The notes under the pieces were generated by a model that ran no database searches, was not told the origin of the DNA, and saw only the letters and a list, made by a program, of their open reading frames with translations. A DNA stretch of 57,269 nucleotides from Neisseriaceae bacterium TC5R-5. GTDB taxonomy: Bacteria > Pseudomonadota > Gammaproteobacteria > Burkholderiales > Chromobacteriaceae. The DNA lies in NCBI GenBank assembly GCA_020830965.2, contig JACCFC020000021.1:1-57269 (forward strand), written 5' to 3'. This document shows, in pieces, positions 43,196-53,545 of the stretch; within the stretch, counting starts at the first letter, position 1, and each line of letters opens with the position of its first letter. A program made the position numbers and the translations under genes.

Positions 43196-43211
43196 AAACT
43201 TGTAAAAATCT

Positions 43212-43287
43212 TGGTGGGCGTTGACGGAGTCGAACCGCCGACATTCTGCTTGTAAGGCAGACGCTCTACCAACTGAGCTAAACGCCC
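43212..43287 (-). tRNA. tRNA-Val (anticodon TAC)
   Basis: 76 bases with an encoded CCA. The acceptor GGGCGTT pairs with AACGCCC. The anticodon loop CTTACAA gives anticodon TAC, and the T-arm GGTTCGACTCC is intact. It lies between hupB and tRNA-Asp. Confidence 0.97.
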
Positions 43288-43330
43288 TAACTACCTGCCT
43301 TATCAGCGTGGTGTCTGATAAGGCCGCAGA

Positions 43331-43600
43331 TTATAACGCGTCTTTCAATGCCTTGCCAGCACGGAACTTGGGAGAACGTGCAGCCGGGATTTTGATGGTT
43401 TCGCCCGTTTTGGGGTTACGGCCACTGCGTTCAGCACGCTCGCCCACATAAAAAGTACCGAAACCCACTAGAGTCACAGTATCACCCTGTTTGAGGGCGT
43501 CGGTCACCGCTGCTACCATGCCATCTAGTGCTTTGCCAGCAGCTGCTTTGGAAATGTCGGCTTCGGCTGCGATGGCATCAATCAACTCAGACTTGTTCAC
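43331..43600 (-). CDS. hupB: DNA-binding protein HU
   Basis: 89 residues from a GTG start ([11 protein letters not shown]), with AAAGGGGA seven bases upstream. The HU/IHF fold is complete, with the DNA-inserting arm [14 protein letters not shown] and the end [13 protein letters not shown]. It is a nucleoid protein acting as a dimer. The frame is open for another 39 codons upstream, but that part lies in the promoter region. The order lon-hupB is conserved in proteobacteria. Confidence 0.97.
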   Translation of the reverse strand: MNKSELIDAIAAEADISKAAAGKALDGMVAAVTDALKQGDTVTLVGFGTFYVGERAERSGRNPKTGETIKIPAARSPKFRAGKALKDAL

Positions 43601-43654
43601 GTAAGTCCCCTTTCGTCGTTCTCGGTCTACGTAATTCGGATAAAAACCGCTTGC

Positions 43655-43684
43655 TTTATAGCAAGAGCGAAATCCTTGTGTCAA
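43655..43684 (-). promoter_or_regulatory. Sigma70 promoter of hupB
   Basis: On the minus strand TTGACA (43684-43679) and TATAAA (43660-43655) are separated by 18 bases. The -10 box sits in a small palindrome, CTTGC-TTTATA-GCAAG. Transcription would begin about 50 bases before the hupB GTG and can run into the two tRNAs. Confidence 0.75.
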
Positions 43685-43774
43685 GCGGCTTTGCTGGCAA
43701 TTTTGTGATTTCTCCAATTCCCGTCAGAGCCGTAAGAACACAAGGGATAAACTAATTTACTAAGTCCATGATTC

Positions 43775-46198
43775 TTAATGCTTCAGAACAAATGGATTTT
43801 TTGAAGTGTCTGCACCAGTTGCGTGCAATTCTTCCGGCTTATCCTCTTGTGGCAAGGCTTCCGGTTGACGCTCCAAGGCCAAAGTGAAGACCTCATCTAT
43901 CCATTTTACCGGATGAATTTCCAGTTTCTGCTTAATATTGGCTGGAATTTCTACTAGGTCTTTGGCATTCCCTTTCGGGATCAGCACATGCTTGATGCCA
44001 CCACGGTGTGCTGCCAGCAACTTTTCTTTCAAGCCACCAATAGGTAATACCTCGCCACGTAGCGTGATTTCGCCCGTCATGGCGACGTCAGCGCGTACCG
44101 GAATGCCCGTCAGTACCGAGACAATCGCTGTGGTCATCGCGATACCGGCACTGGGGCCATCTTTGGGTGTTGCCCCTTCTGGTACGTGAATATGCAGATC
44201 GCTCTTCTCGTAGAAATCCGGCTTGATGCCCAGCGATCTAGCGCGGCTGCGTACAACACTCATCGCGGCGGTGATGGATTCCTGCATCACTTCACCAAGT
44301 TGGCCGGTACGGATGATATTGCCCTTGCCCGGTAAGGTGACGGCTTCTATCGTGAGGAGTTCACCACCCACTTCAGTCCAGGCCAGGCCGGTTACTTGGC
44401 CGATGCGGTTTTCATCTTCGGCGACACCATAGTCATAGCGTTGCACCCCCAAGTATTTGTCCAGATTTTTGGCTGATACCGTTACTTTAGCGGGCTTGGC
44501 GGTGCCTGTTTTCAGCGCCGATGCCGTGACCACCTTGCGGCAAATCTTGGCGACTTCACGGTTCAGGCTACGCACACCGGCTTCACGCGTGTAGTAGCGC
44601 ACGATGTCGCGTAGTGCCGATTCCTGTACCGCCAGTTCACCCTCGCGCACGCCATTGGCTTCTATCTGTTTTGGCAACAGATATTTCGTGGCGATATTGA
44701 CCTTTTCGTCTTCGGTATAACCAGCCAGGCGAATGATCTCCATTCGGTCGAGTAAGGCTGGCGGGATATTCAAAGAGTTGGCTGTGGCGACAAACATCAC
44801 ATCCGACAGGTCATATTCCACTTCAGCATAGTGGTCGATAAATGAGTGATTTTGTTCCGGGTCCAGTACCTCCAGCAAAGCAGAAGAGGGGTCGCCACGG
44901 AAATCCGCGCCCATTTTGTCTACTTCATCAAGCAAGAACAGTGGGTTTTTGACACCGGCTTTACTCATGTTTTGTAGGACTTTGCCTGGCATGGAGCCGA
45001 TATAGGTACGACGATGGCCGCGAATTTCCGACTCATCGCGCACACCGCCCAAGGCCATGCGCACAAACTTGCGGTTGGTGGCGCGAGCCAGCGATTGCCC
45101 CAGTGAGGTTTTGCCGACGCCTGGAGGCCCTACCAGGCACAAGATTGGCGCTTTAAGCTTGTCGACACGCTGCTGTACCGACAAGTACTCAAGAATACGT
45201 TCTTTCACCTTTTCTAGGCCGAAGTGATCTTCGTCCAGGATCTCTTCAGCTTTGGCCACATCTTTGCTGATCTTGGTTTTTTTCTTCCAGGGCAGCTCAA
45301 GCAGGATATCAATGTAGTTGCGCACCACCGTGGCTTCTGCCGACATTGGAGACATCATGCGCAGTTTTTTCAACTCGGCCAGCGCTTTGTCGCGGCCTTC
45401 CTTGCTCATGCCAGCGGCTTTGATTTTGTTTTCCAGCTCATCGAGGTCGCTGACCTCGTCCATCTCGCCGAGTTCTTTCTGGATGGCTTTAACCTGTTCA
45501 TTCAGGTAATACTCGCGCTGGCTTTTTTCCATTTGCCGTTTGACACGGCCACGGATACGTTTTTCCACTTGCAGAATATCAATCTCGCCTTCCAGTTGGG
45601 AGATCAGATGTTCCAATCTGGCGCGAGTGTCGAACATTTCCAGCACTTCCTGCTTTTGTTCAAGCTTAAGCGGTAAGTGCGCAATGATGGTATCTGCCAT
45701 GCGGCCGGCATGCTCAATACCAGCTAAGGAGTTGAGAATTTCCGGAGGGATTTTTTTGTTGAGTTTGACGTACTGCTCAAACTGAGCCAGCAGTGCCCGG
45801 CGCATGGCCTCGGTCTCGGTCGATTCTTCGTTCTCGGCCGTGATGGGGGTAAAGTCGCCGAGAAAGCAGTCTTCCTGCTCGTGCACATCGTCGACCAGTG
45901 CCCGCTGGCGTCCTTCTACCAGCACTTTTACCGTACCGTCAGGCAGTTTCAGCATCTGTAATACCGACGCGATGGTGCCAACCTTATACAGGTCCTCAGC
46001 GGATGGCTCATCTTTGGTGGCCGATTTCTGTGCCACCAGAAGAATATGTTTGCCTTCGTCCATGGCAAGTTCTAGCGCACGGATAGACTTGGTACGCCCG
46101 ACAAATAGTGGGATGACCATATTGGGGAAAACAACCACGTCGCGTAAGGGCAGTAATGGCAGCGTGGTTTCTTCTTTGGTTTTTTCGGGCTGCGACAT
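43775..46198 (-). CDS. lon: ATP-dependent protease Lon
   Basis: 807 residues. An N-terminal substrate-binding domain ([20 protein letters not shown]), a coiled coil (about 190-270), an AAA+ domain with Walker [10 protein letters not shown] (about 362), and a protease domain with the catalytic Ser in DGPSAGIAM (about 681) and the partner Lys about 40 residues later. It degrades misfolded and regulatory proteins. A longer frame starts at 46270, but AGGTGAT before ATG 46198 and the normal N-terminus [18 protein letters not shown] decide for the shorter one. A heat-shock promoter lies about 36 bases upstream. Confidence 0.98.
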   Translation of the reverse strand: MSQPEKTKEETTLPLLPLRDVVVFPNMVIPLFVGRTKSIRALELAMDEGKHILLVAQKSATKDEPSAEDLYKVGTIASVLQMLKLPDGTVKVLVEGRQRALVDDVHEQEDCFLGDFTPITAENEESTETEAMRRALLAQFEQYVKLNKKIPPEILNSLAGIEHAGRMADTIIAHLPLKLEQKQEVLEMFDTRARLEHLISQLEGEIDILQVEKRIRGRVKRQMEKSQREYYLNEQVKAIQKELGEMDEVSDLDELENKIKAAGMSKEGRDKALAELKKLRMMSPMSAEATVVRNYIDILLELPWKKKTKISKDVAKAEEILDEDHFGLEKVKERILEYLSVQQRVDKLKAPILCLVGPPGVGKTSLGQSLARATNRKFVRMALGGVRDESEIRGHRRTYIGSMPGKVLQNMSKAGVKNPLFLLDEVDKMGADFRGDPSSALLEVLDPEQNHSFIDHYAEVEYDLSDVMFVATANSLNIPPALLDRMEIIRLAGYTEDEKVNIATKYLLPKQIEANGVREGELAVQESALRDIVRYYTREAGVRSLNREVAKICRKVVTASALKTGTAKPAKVTVSAKNLDKYLGVQRYDYGVAEDENRIGQVTGLAWTEVGGELLTIEAVTLPGKGNIIRTGQLGEVMQESITAAMSVVRSRARSLGIKPDFYEKSDLHIHVPEGATPKDGPSAGIAMTTAIVSVLTGIPVRADVAMTGEITLRGEVLPIGGLKEKLLAAHRGGIKHVLIPKGNAKDLVEIPANIKQKLEIHPVKWIDEVFTLALERQPEALPQEDKPEELHATGADTSKNPFVLKH

Positions 46199-46233
46199 AT
46201 CACCTAACCTTGGCTTATAAAACAATGCTTGAG

Positions 46234-46261
46234 AGATGGGGTGAAGATATAAAAATTCAAC
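46234..46261 (-). promoter_or_regulatory. Sigma32 (heat-shock) promoter of lon
   Basis: On the minus strand GTTGAA (46261-46256) and CCCCATCT (46241-46234) are separated by 14 bases, close to the RpoH consensus CTTGAA-N13-15-CCCCATNT. The start of RNA would fall near 46226, about 28 bases before the lon ATG. Confidence 0.75.
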
Positions 46262-46295
46262 ACCCCGCATGCAACAGAGTACTTAATAATATCCG

Positions 46296-46324
46296 TAAAA
46301 AAACCGCCTGCAATTAGGCGGTTT
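46296..46324 (-). terminator. Rho-independent terminator of the tig-clpP-clpX operon
   Basis: On the minus strand AAACCGCCTAAT and GCAGGCGGTTT form the stem, followed by a T-run (plus-strand A-run 46297-46303). It lies about 30 bases behind the clpX stop and ahead of the lon promoter, so lon is a separate unit. Confidence 0.92.
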
Positions 46325-46353
46325 CCGGAAAGCAGTTTGCCGCACGACTTATT

Positions 46354-47631
46354 TTAGGCCGATTGTGCTACACCATCTTGGTCACGGTAGACAAATAAAG
46401 GCTTCTCGGCTTTTTCGATAACCTTTTCGTCTATCACGACTTTTTCGACGTTTGCCATCGAAGGCAATTCATACATGGTATCCAGCAGCGCCCGCTCTAA
46501 AATTGAGCGTAGACCGCGCGCCCCAGTTTTACGAATAAAAGCTTGTTTGGCAATCGTTCGTAAAGCAGAAGGGCGTACTTCCAGTTCCACTGACTCAAGC
46601 GAAAATAGGCGCTGATACTGTTTGATCAAGGCGTTTTTAGGTTGCGTCAGAATACTAACCAGCGCTTCCTCGTCTAGTTCTTCCAGTGTGGCGACCACAG
46701 GTAAACGGCCAATCAACTCAGGAATCAGACCAAAACGAATCAGATCCTGCGGCTCGACTTCTTCAAACAGTGCCGTAATGTTTTTCCGTTCATCTTTGGA
46801 GTTCACTTCGGCACCGAAGCCGATACCCCCTTTTTCTGAGCGTCGCAGAATGATCTTTTCCAGACCATCAAAAGCCCCGCCACAGATAAACAGAATGTTG
46901 GTGGTATCGACCTGAATAAACTCCTGATTCGGGTGCTTACGTCCGCCTTGTGGCGGAATGGAAGCCACCGTACCTTCGATGAGTTTGAGCAGGGCCTGTT
47001 GTACACCTTCGCCAGCAACATCACGGGTAATTGACGGGTTTTCTGACTTACGCGAAATTTTGTCAATTTCATCAATATAGACAATGCCGCATTGTGCTTT
47101 TTCAACATTGTAATCGCACTTCTGCAGCAGTTTCTGAATGATGTGTTCCACGTCCTCACCAACATAACCGGCTTCGGTAAGGGTGGTGGCGTCGGCAATC
47201 ACAAAGGGCACGTCCAGCAGTCTTGCCAATGATTGTGCCAGCAGGGTTTTGCCGGAACCAGTGGGGCCGATCAGCAGGATGTTACTTTTGGATAGTTCTA
47301 CATCATCTTTGCCGGTCGGGGTATACAAGCGCTTGTAGTGGTTGTATACCGCTACCGATAGCGTCTTTTTGGCAAAGTCCTGGCCAATGATGTACTGATC
47401 CAGGTCGGCACGAATTTCCTGCGGAGTAGGTAAGGGCTTATCCGGAGCTTGAGCAATGGCTTCTCCTGATACGCCTTTTTCCAGTTCATCCCGAATAATA
47501 TCATTGCATAGCCCGACGCATTCATTGCAAATAAACACTTGCGGGCCGGCAATGAGTCGTTGTACTTCATGCTGGCTCTTGCCGCAGAAAGAGCAGTACA
47601 GAAGTTTGTCTTTGCCGTCTTTATCAGCCAT
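46354..47631 (-). CDS. clpX: ClpX, ATPase subunit of the ClpXP protease
   Basis: 425 residues. The N-terminal zinc-binding domain has Cys13, Cys16, Cys35 and Cys38 (LYCSFC and FICNEC). The AAA+ domain follows, with Walker A GPTGSGKT (about 125), a Walker B-type stretch [10 protein letters not shown], and the family's conserved pore-side region. It unfolds substrates and feeds them to ClpP. It follows clpP by 20 bases. Confidence 0.98.
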   Translation of the reverse strand: MADKDGKDKLLYCSFCGKSQHEVQRLIAGPQVFICNECVGLCNDIIRDELEKGVSGEAIAQAPDKPLPTPQEIRADLDQYIIGQDFAKKTLSVAVYNHYKRLYTPTGKDDVELSKSNILLIGPTGSGKTLLAQSLARLLDVPFVIADATTLTEAGYVGEDVEHIIQKLLQKCDYNVEKAQCGIVYIDEIDKISRKSENPSITRDVAGEGVQQALLKLIEGTVASIPPQGGRKHPNQEFIQVDTTNILFICGGAFDGLEKIILRRSEKGGIGFGAEVNSKDERKNITALFEEVEPQDLIRFGLIPELIGRLPVVATLEELDEEALVSILTQPKNALIKQYQRLFSLESVELEVRPSALRTIAKQAFIRKTGARGLRSILERALLDTMYELPSMANVEKVVIDEKVIEKAEKPLFVYRDQDGVAQSA

Positions 47632-47651
47632 TAGTGAATTCCATTACTGCT

Positions 47652-48284
47652 TTAAGCGGCTACTTCCTGGCGGGAAGACAGCACTTTATCAATCAAACCG
47701 TAGTTACGGGCCTCTTCGGCAGACATGAAATTGTCGCGCTCAGTATCCGCATGTAAACGTTCGACGCTTTGTCCGGAATGCTTGGCCAAGAGCTCGTTCA
47801 TTTTGGCTTTTACCTTCACCAGTTCACGCGCATGAATTTCAATGTCGGTTACCTGACCACTTAAGCCGCCTCCATAGAGCAGTGGCTGATGAATCATCAC
47901 CCGGCTATTGGCCAGCGCAAAGCGTTTATCCTTGGCGCCTGCCGATAACAGGAAGGCGCCCATGCTGGCAGCCTGGCCGATACACAAAGTGGAAACATCC
48001 GGCTTGATGAAGTTCATGGTGTCGTAAATCGACATGCCTGCGGTAATGGAGCCACCAGGAGAGTTGATATAAAGATGAATATCTTTGTCCGGGTTTTCTG
48101 ACTCAAGAAATAGCAACTGAGCAACAATCAGATTGGCCGACTCGTCGGTAACGGGCCCTACCAGGAATACAATGCGCTCCTTTAATAAACGCGAGTAGAT
48201 ATCATAGGCGCGTTCACCACGCCCGCTTTGTTCTACCACCATGGGCACCAGACCCAGGTTTTGAGCTTGCATCATCGATTTCAT
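47652..48284 (-). CDS. clpP: ClpP protease subunit
   Basis: 210 residues. The catalytic triad is visible: Ser107 (GQAASMGAF), His132 (VMIHQP) and Asp near 180 (HADTERDNF). Two heptameric rings form the proteolytic chamber. It lies between tig (18-base gap) and clpX, the common order. Confidence 0.98.
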   Translation of the reverse strand: MKSMMQAQNLGLVPMVVEQSGRGERAYDIYSRLLKERIVFLVGPVTDESANLIVAQLLFLESENPDKDIHLYINSPGGSITAGMSIYDTMNFIKPDVSTLCIGQAASMGAFLLSAGAKDKRFALANSRVMIHQPLLYGGGLSGQVTDIEIHARELVKVKAKMNELLAKHSGQSVERLHADTERDNFMSAEEARNYGLIDKVLSSRQEVAA

Positions 48285-48302
48285 CAGCCACTCCAGTAAT
48301 TA

Positions 48303-49610
48303 TCAGACGTCGCTACCCATTAAGGTGTCGAAAGGTAGTGCCTTTTCTACAACATTGGCCTTGGACAGCACAAATTCAACCACATTGTTTTCTAATACCG
48401 TGGATTTAGGGCCTTCCAGGCGATCTGGACTGGCGTAGTACCAAGATAGAACATCGGCCGGCTGCTCGTAGCTGTCGGCAAACTCTTCAATGATAGCCTT
48501 AACTTGCTCTTCGGTGGCTTCCAGTTTATTGGCTTCCACGATCTGAGCCAGAATCAAACCCAGAGCAACACGACGTTCTGCTTGTTTAGCAAACAGTGCC
48601 GGCGGAAGTTTCAGGTTTTTCGGGTCCATGCCGCGTTGCTGCATATCGCGTTGTGCCTGCTCAGCCAGACGGCCAATTTCCAATTCCACCAGTGCCTTAG
48701 GCAGGTCGATTGGCGTCGCGTCCAACAGCGCCTGCATGACATTTTCTTTCGTGCGGGCTTGCAGACGGCGCTTGGCTTCGCGCTCGACATTCTTGCGCAC
48801 CTCTACCCACATTTTTTCGACATTGCCATCGGCGATACCCAGTGTTTTGGCAAATTCTTCGTCGATTTCCGGCAAAATAGCTTCGGCAACATTTTTAACC
48901 GAGATGTTAAACAGCGCGGTTTTGCCGGCGACATCTTTACCTTGATAATCTTCAGGGAAGGTAACCGATACTTCGCGATTTTCGCCTTCTTTCAGACCGA
49001 TAGCACCGGCCTCAAATTCTGGTAGCATCTGGCCCTGACCAATAACAAAGGGGTAGTTTTCAGCGGAGCCGCCTTCAAACGCTTCGCCGTCAATGGTGCC
49101 GCTAAAGTCGATGATCACGCGATCGCCATCAGCCGCTGCCCGTTCTACATGGTTAAAGCGTGTGCGCTGTTTGCGCAGGATGTCGACGGTTTTTTCGATT
49201 TCAGCATCACCCACTTCGGTGACAGGCTTTTCGATTTCCTTGCCATCCAACTCGCCAACGGTCACTTCAGGATACACTTCAAAACTAGCGGCAAATTTGA
49301 AATGCTCTTTGCTGTCATCCTGTGCGACGGCTTCAAAGCGTGGATAGCCAGCTATGCGCAGCTTTTGTTCAGCAGCGGCATTATAAAATCCTTGCTGTAC
49401 CTGTTCATTCAACACCTCGTCACGAACTTGGGCACCGTAGTTCATTTCGACAATTTTCAACGGGGCTTTGCCTGGGCGGAAACCTTGAATCCTGGCGCTA
49501 CGTGCCACGCGTTTCAGGCGCTCAACAATTTGGGCATCAATCGTTGCCATCGGCAGAGAGATATTCAGTCGACGCTCAAGATTACTCAATGTTTCCAGCT
49601 GTACTTGCAT
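48303..49610 (-). CDS. tig: Trigger factor
   Basis: 435 residues. The ribosome-binding N-terminal domain contains GFRPGKAP (about 44-51). The FKBP-type isomerase domain (about 150-240) has GDRVIIDFSGTIDGEAFEGG, and the C-terminal helical chaperone domain completes the protein. It is a ribosome-bound chaperone for new chains. It heads the tig-clpP-clpX operon. Confidence 0.97.
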   Translation of the reverse strand: MQVQLETLSNLERRLNISLPMATIDAQIVERLKRVARSARIQGFRPGKAPLKIVEMNYGAQVRDEVLNEQVQQGFYNAAAEQKLRIAGYPRFEAVAQDDSKEHFKFAASFEVYPEVTVGELDGKEIEKPVTEVGDAEIEKTVDILRKQRTRFNHVERAAADGDRVIIDFSGTIDGEAFEGGSAENYPFVIGQGQMLPEFEAGAIGLKEGENREVSVTFPEDYQGKDVAGKTALFNISVKNVAEAILPEIDEEFAKTLGIADGNVEKMWVEVRKNVEREAKRRLQARTKENVMQALLDATPIDLPKALVELEIGRLAEQAQRDMQQRGMDPKNLKLPPALFAKQAERRVALGLILAQIVEANKLEATEEQVKAIIEEFADSYEQPADVLSWYYASPDRLEGPKSTVLENNVVEFVLSKANVVEKALPFDTLMGSDV

Positions 49611-49720
49611 GTTAAATCCTTAAAATGAGACAGGTTCAGTCATCCGGGACGGTACGACGCCTAACAAACAGGCGCTGCGCGGAGTTACACCACGCACCCA
49701 ATGGTGTGTAAAAGGCGGCG

Positions 49721-49747
49721 ATTATAGCATGGGGTCGCCACTGACAA
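49721..49747 (-). promoter_or_regulatory. Promoter of the tig-clpP-clpX operon
   Basis: On the minus strand TATAAT (49726-49721) is a perfect -10. TTGTCA (49747-49742) lies 15 bases upstream of it, or TTTTGT with 17 bases. The sequence ACCCCATGC just before the -10 also resembles a sigma32 -10 box, but no heat-shock -35 fits. The leader to the tig ATG is about 105 bases and holds a small hairpin, CGCCT/AGGCG. Confidence 0.6.
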
Positions 49748-49796
49748 AAATAGCCGCAACTGTCATTGTGGACTGGTACTGGTAGTACCATCCTGA

Positions 49797-50912
49797 CTAG
49801 CGCGGAAACAACGCTCCCAATACCCTGGCACCGACCGCGCCAGTAACGTCGGCAAGGTTGCCGGCCAGTCGCTGCCCAAAGCACCAGCCCAGCCAAGCAA
49901 ACGCGGCAGCTTCCACCTGCTGGGGGGGCAGGCCCAAGCTGGCGGTGGTGCTGACCTTTTGCCCAGGTAAGTGCTGGCTGAGCAATTGCATCAGTTGGCT
50001 ATTATTAGCCCCACCACCGCAGACAAAGACCGCTTGATTACCGGGGCAAAACTGCTGAATGGCCTGCGCCATGCTGTGCGCACTCAGTGCCAGCAGGCTG
50101 GCTTGTATATCAACCGCACTGGGTGGCTGTACCAGTTCACTGAGCTGATCTTCCAGCCAGCCGAGATTGAACAGGTCACGCCCCGTGCTTTTGGGTGGAG
50201 CTTGCTGAAAAAATGCCTGTTGCAGCAAACGCTCAAGCAGCAAGGGATGAACTTGCCCTTGGGCGGCCCATTGGCCATCGGCATCATAAGCTTGGCCACG
50301 ATGGCGCAAACACCAAGCGTCCAGCAGCATATTGCCGGGGCCGCAATCAAAGCCGATGACAGCTTGCCCGACATGCAGACGAGTCAGATTACTGATGCCG
50401 CCAATATTCATGATGACGCGCTTTTCGTCGGCGCAGGCAAATAAGGCTTGATGAAAGGCTGGCACCAGTGGTGCTCCCTGACCGCCAGCGGCCAGGTCGC
50501 GACTGCGAAAGTCGGCAATCACATCAATGCCGGTGAGCTCAGCCAGACGTGCCATATTGCCGATCTGACAGGAATAGCCCGCCTGCGGCGCGTGGCGTAT
50601 GGTTTGGCCGTGGCAGGCAATGGCACAAATCTGTTCTGGCTGCCGCGCCTGTTGTTGCAATAGACCCAGGCAGGCGCTGGCGTATAGCTCGGCCAGCGTA
50701 TTGCTTAGCCGTGCGCTCCTATCCAGTTCATTGTCACCGACATCTTGCAGCGCCAGGATCTGCTGACGCACATCCGCCGGATAGGCGACAAATAAATCAG
50801 CCTCAACGCTCATCTGGCCGCTGGCAGTAAAGTGCGCCAGTAAGGCATCCACGCCATCCAGGCTGGTGCCTGACATCAATCCAATAAAAGCTTGCGTCTG
50901 TGTTGAGTGCAT
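49797..50912 (-). CDS. anmK: 1,6-anhydro-N-acetylmuramic acid kinase AnmK
   Basis: 371 residues, of the sugar-kinase/Hsp70-actin fold. GLMSGTSLDGVDALL (about 12-26), IGFDCGPGNMLLDAW and VFVCGGGANNSQLM are family signatures. It phosphorylates anhydro-MurNAc during cell-wall recycling, giving MurNAc-6-phosphate. Its ATG directly abuts the stop of the upstream M23 peptidase gene, so the two are coupled. Confidence 0.96.
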   Translation of the reverse strand: MHSTQTQAFIGLMSGTSLDGVDALLAHFTASGQMSVEADLFVAYPADVRQQILALQDVGDNELDRSARLSNTLAELYASACLGLLQQQARQPEQICAIACHGQTIRHAPQAGYSCQIGNMARLAELTGIDVIADFRSRDLAAGGQGAPLVPAFHQALFACADEKRVIMNIGGISNLTRLHVGQAVIGFDCGPGNMLLDAWCLRHRGQAYDADGQWAAQGQVHPLLLERLLQQAFFQQAPPKSTGRDLFNLGWLEDQLSELVQPPSAVDIQASLLALSAHSMAQAIQQFCPGNQAVFVCGGGANNSQLMQLLSQHLPGQKVSTTASLGLPPQQVEAAAFAWLGWCFGQRLAGNLADVTGAVGARVLGALFPR

Positions 50913-52244
50913 TTAATCCAAAGAGGCCAGGTTGGTGGGGATCTCACGTAATAAGTTTAACTGTGCCAATGTCTGCTGCTGACTGGTTTTGAAACGTGCT
51001 AACTGACCAGGGTTTAGCTTGGGTGCCGGTAAGGCATTACTGGCCGGATCAACGGCTTGCTCATTGATGCGCACTTCAAAATGCAAATGCGGGCCGGTAG
51101 AGCGTCCGGTGTTACCAACATAGGCGATCACCTCTCCGGCTTTCACCTTACGGCCCATCTGGCTGTTGGCGGCAAACTGACTGAGATGCGCATATAAAGT
51201 GGTAGTTTTGTCATTATGGCGCAGCTCCAGCATATTACCGTAACCATTTTCCTGGGTTTGTTTGATGATCACGCCATCTGCGGGCGCGAATACCGGGGTG
51301 CCACTGGCAGCGGCATAATCCACGCCGGCGTGCAGGCGCAGATTCTGCAGAATAGGGTGCTGGCGTAAACCAAAGCCCGAGCTGATGCGTGCATTCGCTA
51401 CCGGCGCATAGCTGAAACCCTTCTTCAAGGGCTTGCCGTTGCCATCATAATAAGCGCCGGACTCGCTGTCATGGGCCAGATAAAATGCTTGGAATCGCTG
51501 GCCGCTACGCTCAAGCTCTACCGCCAGCACATTGCCTACTGCAATCGGCATACCGTTATAGAGCTGCGTTTCATAAACCATATTGATGCGATCACCACGC
51601 TTGAGCGAAGACAAATTAAATTGATCAGCAAAAATCTCGCTCAACTGCTCGCGAACCTCAGTTGGCACTTTGGCACGGTTAAAAGCCTGGGTGAGTGATG
51701 GCCCAATCTGTATCACCCGTACGGTTTGCAGCGTCTCGCTAGTCAACTGTGCCGCACTGGCGCGCCAGGCACCGTTAAGCTGCTCAATGGCGACCAATAC
51801 CCGCTCACCGTTTTCGTCATCATTCAAGAAACGCAGGCCGAATAGCTCGCCGCTATCATTGGTTTGCACGCTGAGCGTGGCACCCACTTTGAGCTTGAGC
51901 AGATCTTTCGATAACGGGCTGCTCTGCAGCAGGCGTTGCGCTTCGCTGGCGCGAATGCCGAGACGGTTGAGCACACGCGCAATACTGTCGCCGCGTTGTA
52001 CCGACTCATCGCGCCAGTAGCGGCTGGTGCTTGGCGTAAATTGGAAGGCGGGTAAAGCTAGCTGTTGCGTGATCTGCTGCTGTAAATCGGCCGGTGGCAC
52101 AGCATCATTGCCTTGCACAATCGCCCAGGCCGTCGCCATGCCAAACAAGGGCAGGGCAGCGGCCAGGCCCAGCCAGTTAAAATGATGATTGATGAGCTTA
52201 TGCACGCATTGGCGCGGCAAAGACAAGAGTTTGTGATAGCGCAT
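50913..52244 (-). CDS. M23-family murein endopeptidase (MepM-like)
   Basis: 443 residues. An N-terminal membrane segment or signal (about 25-42), an OapA/LysM-like region (about 60-190, with VQRGDSIARVLNRLG), and a LytM/M23 domain near the end with the zinc motifs LHAGVDYA (H-x3-D) and GPHLHFEV (H-x-H). It should cut peptide cross-links in the cell wall. The frame reaches back to TTG at 52253, but ATG 52244 is the better start. In many betaproteobacteria tyrS precedes this gene; here an RpfE-type gene diverges instead. Confidence 0.94.
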   Translation of the reverse strand: MRYHKLLSLPRQCVHKLINHHFNWLGLAAALPLFGMATAWAIVQGNDAVPPADLQQQITQQLALPAFQFTPSTSRYWRDESVQRGDSIARVLNRLGIRASEAQRLLQSSPLSKDLLKLKVGATLSVQTNDSGELFGLRFLNDDENGERVLVAIEQLNGAWRASAAQLTSETLQTVRVIQIGPSLTQAFNRAKVPTEVREQLSEIFADQFNLSSLKRGDRINMVYETQLYNGMPIAVGNVLAVELERSGQRFQAFYLAHDSESGAYYDGNGKPLKKGFSYAPVANARISSGFGLRQHPILQNLRLHAGVDYAAASGTPVFAPADGVIIKQTQENGYGNMLELRHNDKTTTLYAHLSQFAANSQMGRKVKAGEVIAYVGNTGRSTGPHLHFEVRINEQAVDPASNALPAPKLNPGQLARFKTSQQQTLAQLNLLREIPTNLASLD

Positions 52245-52528
52245 GATGATCAAAAATAATGAATAAATAGCGTGGTACGGGGTTTGGTGAGCAATGAAAT
52301 GCTAAAAAATATTTAGGCTAGCTTATTAGTGGCAACCGGGGTTTAGAGCCGAGAAAACAGATAAGTTCCAGCAGTCGTGCCAGCGGACACGTCGATGGCA
52401 ATAAAAAACAGGTATCATAAGCCACCTTCGAGCAGAGGGCTATTTTGTAAGCGATTGAATTGTCAATCTTTCTTAAGATCGTTGCCCATCACTTCATTTT
52501 GCCTTGAGCAAATACCACTAAATTTTCG

Positions 52529-53539
52529 ATGAAACTAACGCTAATGCTGCCTGGCCTAGCCTGGCTGGATGACGCAGAAGACGCCGCGCTAGAGCAAGGC
52601 CTGCAGTTGATGGCTTTGCAGCGCCTGCTGGCTTGTGGCCGCTATCAAGTACACACTTGCCGCCTCACTGAGTTATTAAGCCAACCCTGGGGCGGGCATT
52701 GTACCGGCCTGGCTAAAGCCTGGGCGCAGCAGGCCGGTTTAGCGGCAGAGCAGGGCGCCTGGCTACTGGCCGACCCGGTACACCTGCGCATTGACCGCGA
52801 CCGCGCACTGCTGGCCGATGTCGGCGTGCTTAGCCTGAGTGAGCAGGAAGCCGCGCAATTTACTGCTGATCTCAACCAGCACTTCCGCGATGATGGCTGG
52901 TGCTTTCACCCCTTAGCAGCCGGCCGCTGGCTGCTGCAACTGCAAGATGCCCCCGCTGCCAGTTTTAGCCCCTTGCCCGATGTTGTCGGGGAAGACATCC
53001 ACCAGCACCTGCCCACCGGGCCGCGTGGTCTGGACTGGAGCCGCTTGCTGAATGAACTGCAAATGCTGCTGTACACCCATGCTGGCAACGATGCCCGCGA
53101 AGCGCGTGGCGAATTAAGTGTTAACAGTGTCTGGCTGTGGGGCGAAGGCGAACCACCATCCAACTGGCCGCCCGCTCGTGCCAAAATTTTCAGTGATGAT
53201 GGGCTGATGCAAAGCCTAGCGGCTTATTCTGGCAGTATGTGTGAAGCCGCGCCGCATGACTTTGCCGCCTGGCTGCGTAGCGAACCGGCGGCGGACAACT
53301 ACCTGTTACTGGATGGCCTGCTGGCACCGGCACAATACCGCGATGCCTGGGGCTGGCGTGAAGCGCTGCAAGCACTGGAACATAACTGGCTGCAAGCGCT
53401 GCTGCCAGCATTACGCCACGGTCAGCTAAGTGAACTGACACTGCTAAGCCATGGCCCTTATGGTTTTAGCCTGACCGTACGTCCTAGCGATTTATGGAAA
53501 TTCTGGCGGCGGCCACGTTCGCTTGCCTCCCTGCACTGA
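52529..53539 (+). CDS. RpfE-type regulatory protein, function unknown
   Basis: 336 residues. It matches the group named after Xanthomonas RpfE and sometimes labelled phosphoglycerate mutase without good reason: MLPGLAWLDDAED at the start, LADPVHLRIDRDRALLAD, NSVWLWGEGEPP and FSDDGLMQSLA. No membrane segments or signal peptide. The group commonly lies directly ahead of recJ, as here (six bases). The biochemical role is unknown. The region is GC-rich, and C- and A-rich on the coding strand, unlike the rightward genes further left. Confidence 0.88.
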   Translation: MKLTLMLPGLAWLDDAEDAALEQGLQLMALQRLLACGRYQVHTCRLTELLSQPWGGHCTGLAKAWAQQAGLAAEQGAWLLADPVHLRIDRDRALLADVGVLSLSEQEAAQFTADLNQHFRDDGWCFHPLAAGRWLLQLQDAPAASFSPLPDVVGEDIHQHLPTGPRGLDWSRLLNELQMLLYTHAGNDAREARGELSVNSVWLWGEGEPPSNWPPARAKIFSDDGLMQSLAAYSGSMCEAAPHDFAAWLRSEPAADNYLLLDGLLAPAQYRDAWGWREALQALEHNWLQALLPALRHGQLSELTLLSHGPYGFSLTVRPSDLWKFWRRPRSLASLH

Positions 53540-53545
53540 GAAACT

